Shown piece after piece: positions 49,900-61,270 of a stretch of 64,000 nucleotides of DNA (position 1 is the first letter of the stretch; each line of letters starts with the position of its first letter). The notes under the pieces are model-generated. The model worked only from the letters and a program-made list of their open reading frames with translations, ran no database searches and was not told the origin of the DNA. A program made the translations under genes and the position numbers. Origin of the DNA: Hibiscus mutabilis (lineage: Eukaryota; Streptophyta; Magnoliopsida; Malvales; Malvaceae); the NCBI GenBank assembly GCA_019671005.1, contig CM033715.1, positions 930,001 through 994,000 of the forward strand, read 5' to 3'.

Positions 49900-51119
49900 G
49901 TTCAAAGATGAACTTTTGAAAGCCCTTTGTTTAAAAGCAAAACACAAAGGAACACTTAGGGTTCCATCAGAAAAATCATTGTGCCACATTTGATGTATCT
50001 ATCTGATAAAGACATGCTGATCTGAGAAGAGAATTACAGCAAGATTTCAGTAGGCCAATGGTTTAATTTTGGGGGAGAAGAATCTTAGCTGTATGTGTGA
50101 ATCGTGATCTTCCACTCCATTGCAACACTATATATATATATATATATGAATGAAACGAATGTTTAAAATTAACAGTAAAATATATAAAAATTATCACTTA
50201 AAAAAATAAATTAATTTCAATTATCTATTTTTTTATTTAACGGTTCAAATAATGTATAAAATTTTAAAAAAATTATACCGCAGAAAACATTTATATATAT
50301 ATAATATTTGAATAAAAACAGAGAATCTGCATGTGGGTCATTTTTCCCACTCTTTCAAAGCTTCTTTCTGTTGTAGTTTTTTAATCACTTCTCGAAGCTT
50401 TGATTAGACAGTCGTGGGAGCTTGGCTTTTCTCCATGATATAAAGTGTACTTTGTCCCAACCTCAACACTACGTTTAAAGTATAGGTCCACATTTCATTA
50501 CAAAAGATTCTACTATCTAAATAATAGTTAGCTCATAGATAATATAAGGCATGTTTCTTAAACAAGTTTTGGGCTAAAATAAGAGATTTGAATATTTTTA
50601 GAGGTTTAACTAGTCAAATCCGTTAATTTGAATATTTGGTAAATATAGAATTGTAACGGCGGATTGGAGTGAAACCTCTCAATTGAAAAGGTAAGAGCTT
50701 TTGAGGTGAAAAGATTGAATATAAGAGTTATAAAGACCCTTTTGTTTCGGAAAAAAATTCTCTAAATAACCTAAATTTGCATAACTAATAAAATTTAAAA
50801 TTAGTTACATAAACAAAAAATTAATATATGCAACTAAAATTTATAATTAATGAAATTATATTAAAAATATAATAGCATAAAGAAGAAATTAATATGTATA
50901 CATATATATCTAAATTTAATAATTAATAAAATTATATTAAAAAAATAATTTCGTAAATAAGAAATTAATATAAACATCATTCAAATATATTTGGTAATGT
51001 TATATTAAGAATTAATTTTTATATTCTAATTAATATTAATAGATACAAAATAATGATAACGAATAAATTATTCAAACAAGTATTGAATATAATCATGTCC
51101 TTATATGTAATTTTGTTGG
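49900..51119. other. Intergenic, no gene found
   Basis: 49905-50130 and 50310-50500 are less AT-rich than the flanks and could hold a non-coding transcript, but I see no frame, known RNA or splice pattern. The rest is AT-rich. Confidence 0.3.
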
Positions 51120-51535
51120 TGCAAATAATCAAACAACTATCAGTTTATTTAACCAAACAATTTTATACAGTCAGCTAATGCAATCCGATATCAGCTGTGA
51201 GTTAATGTAATATGCTATCAACTAATCTTATCCATCTATTCCACTCATCCAATGACCATAAATTAACTAAACACTTTTGTACAATCAGCTAATGCAATTC
51301 GCTATCAGCTAATGTAATATGCTATCAGCTATCAACTAATCTTATCCATCCATTTTACTCATCCAATGGTCATAAATTAGTGTTTAATTGTATTCATCCA
51401 TTTTACTCATCCAATGGTCATAAATTAGTGTTTAATTGTATCCATCAATTTCACTCATCCAATTGTCATAAATTAGTGTTTAATCTTATCCATCTATTTA
51501 ATTCATCCAATGATCATAAATTAATGGAAAACTAA
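51120..51535. repeat. Nested tandem repeat array
   Basis: A unit of about 48 bp (TTATCCATCCATTTTACTCATCC then AATGGTCATAAATTAGTG) is repeated four times from 51341 to about 51530. Before it, a unit of about 120 bp containing CAGCTAATGCAAT and CTATCAACTAATC is present twice (51165-51340) and carries the same 48-bp segment. Confidence 0.75.
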
Positions 51536-52164
51536 TTGAGTTTTACATAGTATATAAGTGGATCCTAACCCTGTACATGTGTATGTGAGATTCTCTTACA
51601 CCATGTAAAACTTAAAAGTTTTACACTTTTTTTACTGTGAGATGAGGGTAAATAAATGATTGAGATAAACAGTAAAAAATAAGAGATTATTAAGAAAAAA
51701 ATAATTTTATCCATTAATTTATTTTCATCCAACTGTCTAAAAATTAAAAATCTAAATGAATTTTAGACAATGTAAGTGTATTCTATGTGTATATATATAT
51801 ATCAAACAATGAACATTCAATCATTAATCCGTATGAAGAAATAAAATAAGTCAAATATAATCATTAATCTTTCTCGTTATCGTTTCATAACTTGGGAGAT
51901 TCCTTTTTTCCTTTCGATGAAATCCATTTGTTATCATTTCCATGTAATTGTAGGTCATGAACCTTGATTCTTTTGCTAAGCATTAAGTGTTTCTCATCCA
52001 ATTGTCAATTGTTTCTTTACTTTATTATTTCCTTAAAAAAGCCAACAATTCAAAGAAAAAAAAATCAAAATATAACCACTTTAAAAGGCAACTGAGGGTA
52101 AATTAAATACAAGGACTATCTTGAAAATAGTCTTATCTATAAAGAAATTTGTTCAACAAAATTA

Positions 52165-52325
52165 ATTATGAGTCGATTTAACGAGATGATACACTAAGTT
52201 CTTTAAATGAGGTCAATGATAGGGATTTTAGAATTGTGAAGGAAATAAATTGATTTCAGATAATCACCCTATGATAGGCTTATATACTGTTTAATTTAGA
52301 TTTGCCGGTCAATAAATCAAATATC
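52165..52325 (+). mobile_element. SINE-like repeat
   Basis: TTTAACGAGATGATACACTAAG, AGAATTGTGAAGGAAATAAATTG and TGCCGGTCAATAAATCAAAT in family order. Confidence 0.45.
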
Positions 52326-55300
52326 AATAGTTTAAGAAAAAACATGACAAAAAGTGTAAACAAAGTGAAAATGAATACTAAATTAGTTTAAGTGATATGG
52401 GTTTTGCACATACTTTAAAATGAATAATGTTTTGAATGTTATGCTAAACTTGATTAGCATTATTTTATTAGAGGAAACACCAACTTTGAAAATAATGTTA
52501 TGCTAAACTTGATTAACACTATTTTAATAAAATAAATAAATGAAAAGCATCATTAGCAATGAATAGTTTTTTATGATGAAATGGAGAAAGGCTTTACACA
52601 CTCCTTAATGCACACAAGTTTATTTGGTTTGAACTACAAAAAGTATAGTTTTTAAATATAAGTTCACCACTTATTTTGTAGATAATATTTTCAAATTAGT
52701 TGGGACTTTTATAACATCTTAATAGCTCTAGGCTTAAAATATATATTTAATATATATACAAGTTATTAAGTATTTTAACATTTTTATTAATGCAGTTAAT
52801 CAACCAGTTTTGAATCGAATTAACTAATAATCAAACTAAAAATCTTTAACGGTCGAACATCTGATTAACCAAATAAATTTCGGTTCGGTCGATTAATTCG
52901 TTCTAAACCGAATAATAAACACTCCTACCCACTTAACAAAGTCTTTATAAAATTTTCTAAATTCTAATATTGTAATCTAAATTTTCTGATTCCGTCCTAA
53001 AAATAAAATTAACATCTTAAAAACACCCCACCGATGATGGTTTGCCAAGCAAGATCAACCCAAGTTGATTTCCAAAATCCATTGCTAATTTCTTTTTTAG
53101 GAAAAAAGGAATTAGGTTTTGTTTTTCATCGTTACGAGTGGATGGCAAAAATCCCCCACCAAAGCAAATGGGGATGAAACAATTAGGGTTGTTAATAAAA
53201 AAGACAATTAAAAAGGAGAGATTAGTGGGGAGAGGGGGGGATGGGGGCTTTCAGGTACACCTGAATCAACTCAAAAACAAAGATGATAGAGCGCTTATCC
53301 CACCATTTTCCCTAGATAAGATTAGATGCGAAAGGTTATGGCAAACCTTGCAAACAAGTCTTCGAGTCTAGTTCAATTTTAGTTCGAATTTGTGATGATT
53401 TAATTCGCGTATCGGGTCAGGTCATGTCAGTTCAATTGATTTCGAGTCGGGTCAATATCAAGTCAGTAGGAGATTAGTTGATTTCATTCAGATTTTCAGG
53501 CCGTGTCAATTTTTTACATCCTTATATGGCTTAATAAAACTAGTATATTTGACTTTTTGGTAAGTTGTGTGGAAGTTCACGTATCATCTTTCTTTATTTC
53601 TTTTAATATATTTTCTTTATTTTATGTTGCCTTCGGTTATGGTGAAATCTGCTCAGATCCATTCAGTTCGGTTGAAAATTGGTTCGAGTCCATTCTGGTT
53701 CAACTAAAATTTGGGTCAATTTCAGTTTGGTTCGATTTATTTTGGTTTTCAGATCAAATTTGGATCATCATGTTTGGGTTGATATCGGATACCGGGTCAG
53801 GTGAATCGGTTTGGATCTCAAGTCAAGTTTGCTAGGTATAGGATATGGTCAGAAGGGTGAGTATTCGATCAAGTCGAGTTTATGATTTTTTATTTAAAAT
53901 TTAATTGAAAAAATTATAATGTTATGGTATTAATTGGTCCCAATTTAAACGTTTGTCTATAACTATATACGACATACATATATCAGGCAAATTAAAAGAC
54001 TCGACTCGTATTTAAAAATAAATCTACTTAATTATTAAAAAAATTTGAATTATTCGAGTATTATTTTATAATTTAAGATTTTTTTAATTTATTCTTAATT
54101 AAGTTTTTTCGTGTTGAATAGAACCCCTAATTAGCAATGGCCAATCACATGCAACTTAAATCTTTGCTTAACTTAGAGTTTAGGTTAGATACCGAATATA
54201 CATGTGTATACACATATGAACCGAAAAGCAAGAGCCTACATGGCCAAAATAACACTTTTAACTGACCTAAAAAGGGTACAATTATTGGGTTTTTTAAAAG
54301 ATTTTCCTTTTTTTTTTGTCAATATCGTAAAAGCGCAGTGATTGGGTTTTCTTTATTTTCTAAATATTTATCGGAACGAGTCTAATAATTAATTTTTTAT
54401 TTTTGTTGATTCAGGTTGGGGATAGGCCTCATAAATTTTAAAGTAATTTCATACTCAAAACAAAAATCAAACTCTCAACCATTAATTACGGTAAAAAAGA
54501 CTCTTATCATCTCATCTAAGTCTCGTGGTTAGTGATTAAGGTCTTGTTTGGTACGAAGAGTGAAAAAGAGAATGGAAACCAAGTTTAAGTACATAATTAA
54601 CCACTTTCTTACTTTAAATCTTAACCATTTAATTAATCTAATTTTTTATTATTTCTCTTTTTCATCCTTCATACTAAGCACGGCCAAAGTGTATTTTTGC
54701 TCAATTAGGTACTTGAACTTGGGTTCTTAATTTCAATTGGTACAAGAACTTGACCTTTTAGTCCAAATCAATATCTACGTTAAATAATTTATTTCAACTA
54801 TGAAGTCAAATTCAGGTCTTAATTAGACGAAAAAATTTAAAAAATAAATTAAACTTTAAAAATCAAGTTTTGATATCTAATTAAACAAAAAAAATAAATG
54901 AAAAATGTATATTTATTCAAAACAAAATAGCTAGCTGTAGAAGAGTGAAAATAGTTTTAAAATTTCCTTTTTCTTTTCTAAGTTAGTGAATAGTATGTCC
55001 AGAGGAAACTTTGGGTGTGTTTTTTTTTCTTTATTATAAAACGAGGCCCAGTTTTAGGCCCATGGACCACAGATTAGGGAACATGGAAAGTTACAGTCAT
55101 TGGGCCAGACCCAAAACTTCAACTATTATTTCTTCCATAGTGTTTTAGGTTGAACAAATTAAAATGAATTTGGTAGAAAGAAGCCTAAATCTGTCTAAAC
55201 AATATGCGATAATGTTGAAAATTTTCATTTTTTCATAAATTTAAAAAATAGAGGGGCGTGAAAATTGATTTTCCTCTAAATAATTTTTATTTTATTTTTT

Positions 55301-55389
55301 AATGAAAATAGAAACTAAGCACTAAAGCTTAGGGATCATACGGATCCTAAATGTTACAATTCTCATGAAGATTTTCCTCTAAATAACCT
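52326..55389. other. Intergenic, no gene found
   Basis: 53400-53840 is rich in TTCGGGTC/GGTCAGG-like words (old dispersed repeat). 53840-54130 has traces of the GACTCGA family. A 77-codon frame at 53138 is basic and low in complexity and I do not call it. Confidence 0.4.
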
Positions 55390-55911
55390 GTGCATTTCCA
55401 CGGCTCATCTTTCAGTCTTGGTTAACGGCTCACCTTCTAACTCTTTCACAATCAGCCGTGGGCTTAGACAAGGGTGGTCTATTATCTCCGCTATTATTCA
55501 ACATCGTTGCCGAGCAGGGGCGGAACATAGTAGGGGGAAAAGGGTATAGCCCCGGCCAACTTTTTCTTTTTTATTAGGAATAAAATAGATTTTTTTAGAA
55601 AAAAGGTAAAATTAGCTCTATAATCCATTAAAAATTTGTAAAATCTTAGTATGACCCTCTCAATTTTTTAATTTCATTTTGGTCCCATTATAAATTTCTA
55701 GTTCTGCCCTTGTTGTCGAGGTTCTCAGCTCTTTATTGAGTAATGCTGCATCTCTCGATTTCTTTAATGGTGTCTGCATTAGCAATAGTTTGGATGGCAT
55801 AACTCACTTACAGTTCGCAAACGACTTAATTATACTCTGCGTAGCAAGTGAAGAGGTTTCGAGCTTGCTTCAGGCCTTAAGCTCAATTTGAAAAAAAGTC
55901 CAAATTGACTG
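55390..55911 (+). pseudogene. LINE reverse transcriptase fragment, frameshifted and split
   Basis: The translated pieces read NGSPSNSFTISRGLRQG, then (after a frameshift) GLLSPLLFNIVAE, and after the inserted MITE VLSSLLSNAASLDFFNG and ITHLQFANDLIILC. These are the R-G-L-R-Q-G, P-L-S-P-L-L-F and F/Y-A-D-D motifs of LINE reverse transcriptase. The catalytic FADD has become FAND and the frame stops at 55888-55890. Dead remnant. Confidence 0.75.
55515..55712 (+). mobile_element. hAT MITE inserted in the LINE fragment
   Basis: 198 bp. TIRs CAGGGGCGGAAC and, reversed, CAAGGGCAGAAC match at 10 of 12. Flanks TTGCCGAG (55507-55514) and TTGTCGAG (55713-55720) form an 8-bp target duplication with one change. 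Removing the insert and one flank restores the LINE reading FNIVAEVLSSLL, which independently fixes both borders. Confidence 0.88.
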
Positions 55912-55917
55912 GCATTA

Positions 55918-56945
55918 ATCTGGAAGACACGCTAGTTGATTCTTGGGCTTTGTGCACAAGCGAAAAACTCCCATGCGTGCATTCGGCCATTCCATTACGC
56001 CATCAACATTTAACATGCACCACTATACTCAACTTTACAAAACGAGACAACAATTCTCGTCTGCCTGACGCGAGTCTCGTGCCATTTTTCTACTCAATTC
56101 CAACGCTGATTCGTGTTCTTCATACTCGGGGGTCAAAAACTGCGCTGTTCTGATATCACCAAATGTCCAAACCAGCACACCAAATAGTAGTTCCCAAACA
56201 ACATCCTCGTTTGCAAAATAGTTAGGATGGGACAGATTCTTAAGTAACCAGTCCTTAAGGCCATACAATGTTTTGTTGCATACAATTTTCACCAACTGCT
56301 GCAATATGTAAAAGAACATTGTATGGAAACAAATGCTGAACACTTGATATGTGTGTTCACCTAAAGTCCCCATATTATTCAACCATGCATCATAACAAAA
56401 GTCCACGATATATTCGCTACCTACATTCCAGATAATGTTTTCCATACTAACAGTGACGAAATTTGGGGTAAAAGTTTGGGGGGTCAATTTAAATTTTTGG
56501 AGGCTTAAACTAAAATTTTCAATTTTTTGAGGGTTCAACTAAGATGGTAGTAATGATTTTGAGAGATTTAATAAGGATTTAATTAGAAATTTTAAAATTT
56601 TAAAGCTCAATATGATTTTTTTTAAAAATTTAGAGCCAAATTAAATTTTTTATATTTAAGAGGTGAAAATCTAATTTTTTAAAATTTTGGGTGCCATATG
56701 GCCCTCCATTCCTTTGTTAGTCCCCCCTGCATACTAATTCCCTTCCATAATCTTGAGCAGTTCTGCGATTTTAATTGGTCCGGATATCATTAAAATATTT
56801 GTATTTTGACCTCAAGAGATGAAACCATAGCTGATCTCTAGTTTGCATGGCATGAGCAAGAATCGCAACTAACAATGCTTTCGCTAGAGTAATCCAACCA
56901 GCTAAGAAAACTGTCCGAGCTGTGTTAAATGACTAATTAGAGATG
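55918..56945 (-). pseudogene. LINE 3' coding part in reverse orientation, split by a MITE
   Basis: On the minus strand: GWITLAKALLVAILAHAMQT and WFHLLRSKYKYFND (56940-56790), then KGIS, a MITE, then MENIIWNVGSEYIVDFCYDAW (56440-56340), the usual LINE order after the reverse transcriptase. RNase H-like LNVDG occurs near 56005. A 167-codon frame covers 56538-56035, but it includes MITE sequence at its start and has lost the expected frame after HTYQ. No active element. Confidence 0.7.
56451..56729 (-). mobile_element. hAT MITE with perfect 8-bp target duplication
   Basis: 279 bp. Plus-strand ends are CAGTGACGAAATTTGG and TAGTCCCCCCTG (TIR CAGTGAC/CAGGGGGGAC). Identical flanks CATACTAA at 56443-56450 and 56730-56737. 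It separates the LINE codons for GIS and MENIIW. Confidence 0.9.
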
Positions 56946-57639
56946 ACAACGAGGCAGGGCGGAATGAGTTTTTGGGTGTCCCGATTTCGACCTGAAAATT
57001 AAGAGGTCATACCTGACTTCGACCCTCCCCAGTATGTGGAAGGAGTAACCGGCCTATAAATAAAGAATCTTGTCCTGCCCTGACCCCGCCCTGCCCTATA
57101 TATATTTTTTGAAAATAATAAAAAATGTAAATGTTGAAAACTAATAATAATACTTTTTTTATTATTTTTATTAAATTGGTGTTAAATTAAAAGTTCATTT
57201 TAGCATGAAATGATAGTGATTTAAAGTACCACAACAATGCAAGTGATAATTTGAAGACTTTTTCAAGTACTCGGAGACGGTTGCCAGTGGCTTTAGTCGA
57301 CTGATTATAGTTTCGAGCAGGTGTGGATTGAGAAAGGGTAAGTGATATATTCTGGGCAGTGCAAAATGAAAATGAAAGGTTAAAAGTCGAATGTTCTGAC
57401 TTTGAAAAAGGGAAACTAAAAAAAATTAAAAACCCTAATATGATATATATTCGCGTCGGGTCGGGGAATTTTTATCCTAAACCCGATTCGACCCAGCCTC
57501 GAGACAGACATGCTCTCAACCGGCCTGCCTCGCTCCGAACTCGAAATTTTGAGGAAAAAAAGTCCCTATAGGGTCGGGTTGGGACCCGCCCGGTTCGAGT
57601 TAAATTGCCATCCCTACGGCTAACTGTGACTGGTGGTCG
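56946..57639. other. Intergenic, repeat traces
   Basis: 57040-57110 and 57450-57610 carry CCTGCCCTGACCCCGCCCTG and GGTTGGGACCCGCCCGG-type words, a common degenerate plant repeat. The 70-73 codon frames over 57359-57693 are by-products of it. No gene. Confidence 0.4.
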
Positions 57640-58127
57640 GCAAAATTCGATTCGACTGGAAAAAATTGAGTTATTCAACTCGACTCGATGCAAAAAAAAC
57701 CCGACTCGTTTTGACTTGACTTATAATTTCATAAACTCGACTCGAAAAAATTTCAAGTAAAGTTTGAGTTATGAAATGGAAATTCAAATAACTCGAAACT
57801 TTAGTAATTAGTTGATCAGATTTCATATTCGAGTCGAGTATGTCAATTCTGCATATGATATATTCTGTATATCACATGAAAAATATGAATAAATTATATG
57901 TATATCGTATATACATATAGAAAATTATTGAAATTGGAATCAATATGTATTATGATATTATAAATAATTACAATTAAATTTGTACAGAAACTCGAAAACT
58001 CGATTCGATTAAAAAAATTTAAATAAAGTTTGAATCGTAAAGTAAGACTTGTAAACTCGAATAGCTCAAAAAATTTTAACTCAACTCAACTCAACTCGAC
58101 CGAACTCTCAACCTTAATTGTGACAAG
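57640..58127 (+). repeat. GACTCGA-rich dispersed repeat, copy 2
   Basis: Full-length relative of 34345-34830. Ends with CAACTCGACCGAACTCTCAAC and CTTAATTGTGAC as the other copy ends CTAATTGTGAT. Confidence 0.75.
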
Positions 58128-58800
58128 TTGTTGACTAATTTTTAGCGTGTTAAAACGACATTTAATGGTCGCGCATACTGTGGATTGTGTGGAGCCGAAA
58201 AAGTGGATGTGGACCACATTCTCCTATTGATTTAGATGTTAGAATTTATGTTTCAAAATATTATGATTAGAAACTTAAATTTTAAACATTAAATATTAAA
58301 TCAAGACTACACTTATGAATTTTAATCTAAAAAAATACTAAAACTCTGAATTATATTATTAAACACTAAACCTAAAATAGAGATTTTGAGGTAAAAAAAT
58401 TAATTTCTATTTTTTAATTTTTATTGATAAGAATAATACATATTTATAGTATACAAAAGTACTTGATCTAAAAAAATAGATAAAATCAGTAGCTAATTTA
58501 TTGCACATAATTATTAATAAATCTCTAAATTACAGCGGCTAAAAATTAGGGAATGTATTATTCTTATCAATAAAAATAAAAAAATAGAAATTAATTTTTT
58601 TCAATTGGGCCTCGAGGATAATTATCTTGGTAGAAGCAGTTCGGCATTTAAGTTTTGCAGGCACTTCAGCATACATATTTGAAACAATAAGTTTGATACC
58701 TGTTTATAAGCATTTAGCATTGAGATATGCCTTTTGCTTTTGTATGTTTTTTAGCAGGCAATTTATCTTATTAGCTACTAATATCTGTACATTAACTCAG
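58128..58800. other. Sequence before the SG1/ASI1-like relic; no supported exon
   Basis: 58380-58420 (ATTTCTATTTTTTAATTTTTATTG) and 58560-58600 are inverted copies of each other, so a hairpin element of about 220 bp (58384-58600) is likely. A frame at 58627-58800 is open but unrecognised. Confidence 0.4.
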
Positions 58801-59400
58801 GAGACACTTTCCGGAAAATGCAATGTAGTTTGCATTTCAAAGGATAGAAGAAATCCACAACCCTCGGATCAAGACCTTCAAATGGCTGACTTTGTATTTT
58901 ATCGTACTTTTGATGTCAATCGATGCATTATCGTGGAAAATAAAATTGCTGGAATTGATGGTATTCATTCTTCAATCATCTAATGTTACTCCATTGTGGT
59001 TTCTTGTGCAATGCGGGTTGTATTACGTGCTGATGTTCTTGTTTCTGAAATTGTTGCAGTTGAATTTCTGTTTAACCAAATGTGTTCTCTAAAGCACTCT
59101 TCTATTCATAACTCTGATGCCGACGATAAACATACCGGTGAGATTGCTAAGGCGATAACCGAAGAGACCAAAGACTCCAAAGCTGATGAGAAATTGAAGT
59201 CCTGAAGATAAATCGAGATGTAATGGGGCATCAGAAAACTCTTCAACGAAGCTGAAGGTGGATGATGAACTCACAAAACCTTCTTGCAAGTCGACCTATG
59301 AGTCTTCTTCAAGGCATCCGAACGATGGCGTCGAAACCAGTGCCGAAGCATCGGAAGTTGTTAATAGGGCTGATTTTGTAAGTGGTGTTTTGGAGTTGTC
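58801..59400 (+). pseudogene. SG1/ASI1-like BAH-domain gene fragment, decayed
   Basis: 58801-58960 looks like an intact exon (acceptor ACTCAG, donor G|GTATTC) encoding SGKCNVVCISKDRRNPQP and MADFVFYRTFDV, the end of the BAH region of SG1/ASI1-type proteins, which control heterochromatin-containing introns. The next exon begins at 59060 (VEFLFNQ) and runs in frame to a TGA at 59203-59205. A +1/-1 shift then reopens a Lys/Glu/Ser-rich stretch (EDKSRCNGASENSSTKLK) to about 59380. The N-terminal BAH exons and C-terminal RRM are not seen. I call it a pseudogene fragment. In Arabidopsis this gene lies close to EMF1, so the position makes sense. Confidence 0.65.
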
Positions 59401-60073
59401 TCCTTCTTTCCTTTCCTTGTCTTTCCCTTGGAACGTGGAGTTCTAATGCACAACAAGGTAAAAATCATTGGGGTTGAAATTATTTGATAAGCAAGTCATG
59501 ATAAAGGAAGTCATGGTCTTATAATGTTGAAAACCAGCATTAGACCTTCATTGCCTCTCGAAGTGACTTGATTCTTTCCGAGAACGGTACAATACCCGAT
59601 GGTCGATTTTCGGTCTATTTTGGAACCTGCCCCGTCGGCATCTTTATCGGCTTCGGGTATAAGATTTCTTCCGTTAGAAGTAGGAGACACTTTACCCTTT
59701 TAAGTATCTTAGTATTTTAAATACAGCTTCAACATGGATTTTTTTTTGTAGGATCATGCATGAATTGATTTGATTTCAATTCTTTTTTTAATATATTTTA
59801 AGTCTTGAATTTGAAATAGTTTGTTGTAAAATCCGAAGTATTCAAAATTTTTGAATATATCTCAAGCTTTTTTTAAGTCTTGGAGTTTTCATATAAAAAA
59901 AATAAGCACAAGTCGAGTCGGATTGTGTGGAAAATGAGATCGACTCGAATTGGGTTCGAGTTTATAATATAAAAAAGATACTCAACTTGACCGGAGATAA
60001 TAATATAAATTTCTCTTTATATATTTAAGGATAATTTCTATAATGTTCCCAATTATGACCATTTCTTGTAGCT

Positions 60074-60385
60074 ATGGAAATCAAAATGTGGCGGAGGCAG
60101 AGCTCAGGCAGAGAAACCATCACATTAGGCCGGAGAAACACGCAGCGTTGCGTCAAAGACAGCCGCTCCGAACCAAAATGGACGACGTTTTGGAAGAAAA
60201 TCAGAAGAAGAGAAAGGAAGAAGATCTTCACTTCTTCCGGAGGCGCATTCCAAGCTTCTTACAACCCGAACGAATACTCCCAGAATTTTGATCAAGGCAC
60301 GGCATCGGCTGAGCCTGATAATCTTTCTTGTTCTTTTTCGGCTCGGTTTGCCGATCCGTCCAGGCTCTCGAGGATGCAAACATGA
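60074..60385 (+). CDS. Small basic plant protein of unknown function
   Basis: Single exon, 103 residues, first ATG in the frame. The N-terminal half is very basic (MWRRQSSGRET, SEPKWTTFWKKIRRRERKK). The C-terminal half reads SYNPNEYSQNFDQGT, then EPDNLSCSFSARFADPSR. I recognise the YSQNFDQGT...EPDNLSxSFSxRFADPSR pattern from short uncharacterised plant proteins but know no function. No signal peptide or membrane segment. Composition is clearly more coding than its surroundings. Upstream, GC drops sharply at about 60040, consistent with a short leader. Length is near the usual 90-110 residues. Confidence 0.6.
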   Translation: MEIKMWRRQSSGRETITLGRRNTQRCVKDSRSEPKWTTFWKKIRRRERKKIFTSSGGAFQASYNPNEYSQNFDQGTASAEPDNLSCSFSARFADPSRLSRMQT

Positions 60386-60442
60386 GCGTTTTCTGCAATG
60401 ATGTAATTAAGAAGTTAAAATAAGAATCTAATCTCATGGAAT

Positions 60443-60507
60443 GCGGGAATAGCTCAGTTGAGAGAGTGTCAGACTGAAGGTTGCGGGTTTGATCCATGCT
60501 CACCGCA
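60443..60507 (+). pseudogene. tRNA-Phe(GAA) pseudogene, 8-nt deletion in the anticodon arm
   Basis: Begins GCGGGAATAGCTCAGTTG and ends GATCCATGCTCACCGCA, matching nuclear tRNA-Phe in acceptor, D and T arms. Between GTCAGACTGAA and the variable loop the usual 8 nt (GATCTGAA) are missing, giving 65 nt rather than 73. The 3' strand of the anticodon stem is lost. The deletion lies between two CTGAAG direct repeats of the normal gene. A and B boxes are still recognisable. Confidence 0.8.
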
Positions 60508-60509
60508 AT

Positions 60510-61099
60510 TGTAATTTATTCATTTGAAAATAGAATCCATTTGCATACAGTTTTCTCACTTTCCCACTGTTCAGCAGCAAAAACCCAGAAATGTTCTGTT
60601 TCAAAGCATGTTTGAATGTGTTTTTCTGGGTTGATCTCAATATTAAGTGAACAACACGAGACAAGAAACAGAAACATGGGATGTTTCAACTTTTGCTTGT
60701 TCTTTGCTTTATTCATAAGTAGAAGAATCTTAAAGTATTGTGTTTTTTCTTCATATTTTAATTATATATTCGGAATCGAGTACGAATATCGGATTCAGGT
60801 AAGTATTTCATGTGTATGGTTAAATTTTTCTTATTTTTTTATGTATTTGGAAGACCTGTAGAGATTATATCTCTGTATCTATGTCCTATGCGAAATTAAA
60901 TACAAATACTTTAAAAATAAAATAAAAAGTATGATCAACTTATTAACTAGTAATGTCTTGAAGGCATGTTCCACTGTCTCAACCTCCAACCCAATTTAAC
61001 TGCTGCATGTTCTGTGACTGAGTTCTTACATATATATTAAAAAAATTTAAATACCAGCATCCACTAATTGGCCTAGTGGCTAAGGATACTTATCTTGTA
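60510..61099. other. Intergenic, no gene found
   Basis: No coding signal. Contains a SINE-like 5' block near 61068 (AATTGGCCTAGTGGCTAAGG) followed by GAGTTCGAATCCCGAT, i.e. recognisable A- and B-box-like words. Confidence 0.4.
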
Positions 61100-61270
61100 T
61101 GAGTTCGAATCCCGATATGAAAATGTAATACTCACTATTTAATCAAAAAAATATTAAATACCAACTATCAGTTTGTATCCCGGTATGAAAATGTAATACT
61201 CACTATTTAATCAAAAAAATATTAAATACCAACTATCAGTTTGAATCCCGATATGAAAATATAATACTCA
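61100..61270. repeat. Tandem repeat of about 70 bp, 2.4 copies
   Basis: The unit TATGAAAATGTAATACTCAC, TATTTAATCAAAAAAATATT, AAATACCAACTATCAGTTTG is repeated twice and begins a third time. It starts inside the SINE-like B-box region (GAATCCCGATATG). Confidence 0.85.

Noticed and set aside
56035..56538. 167-codon frame as a functional gene
   Set aside because: It starts in a MITE and runs through a decayed LINE 3' region; the MENIIWNVG block shows its origin.
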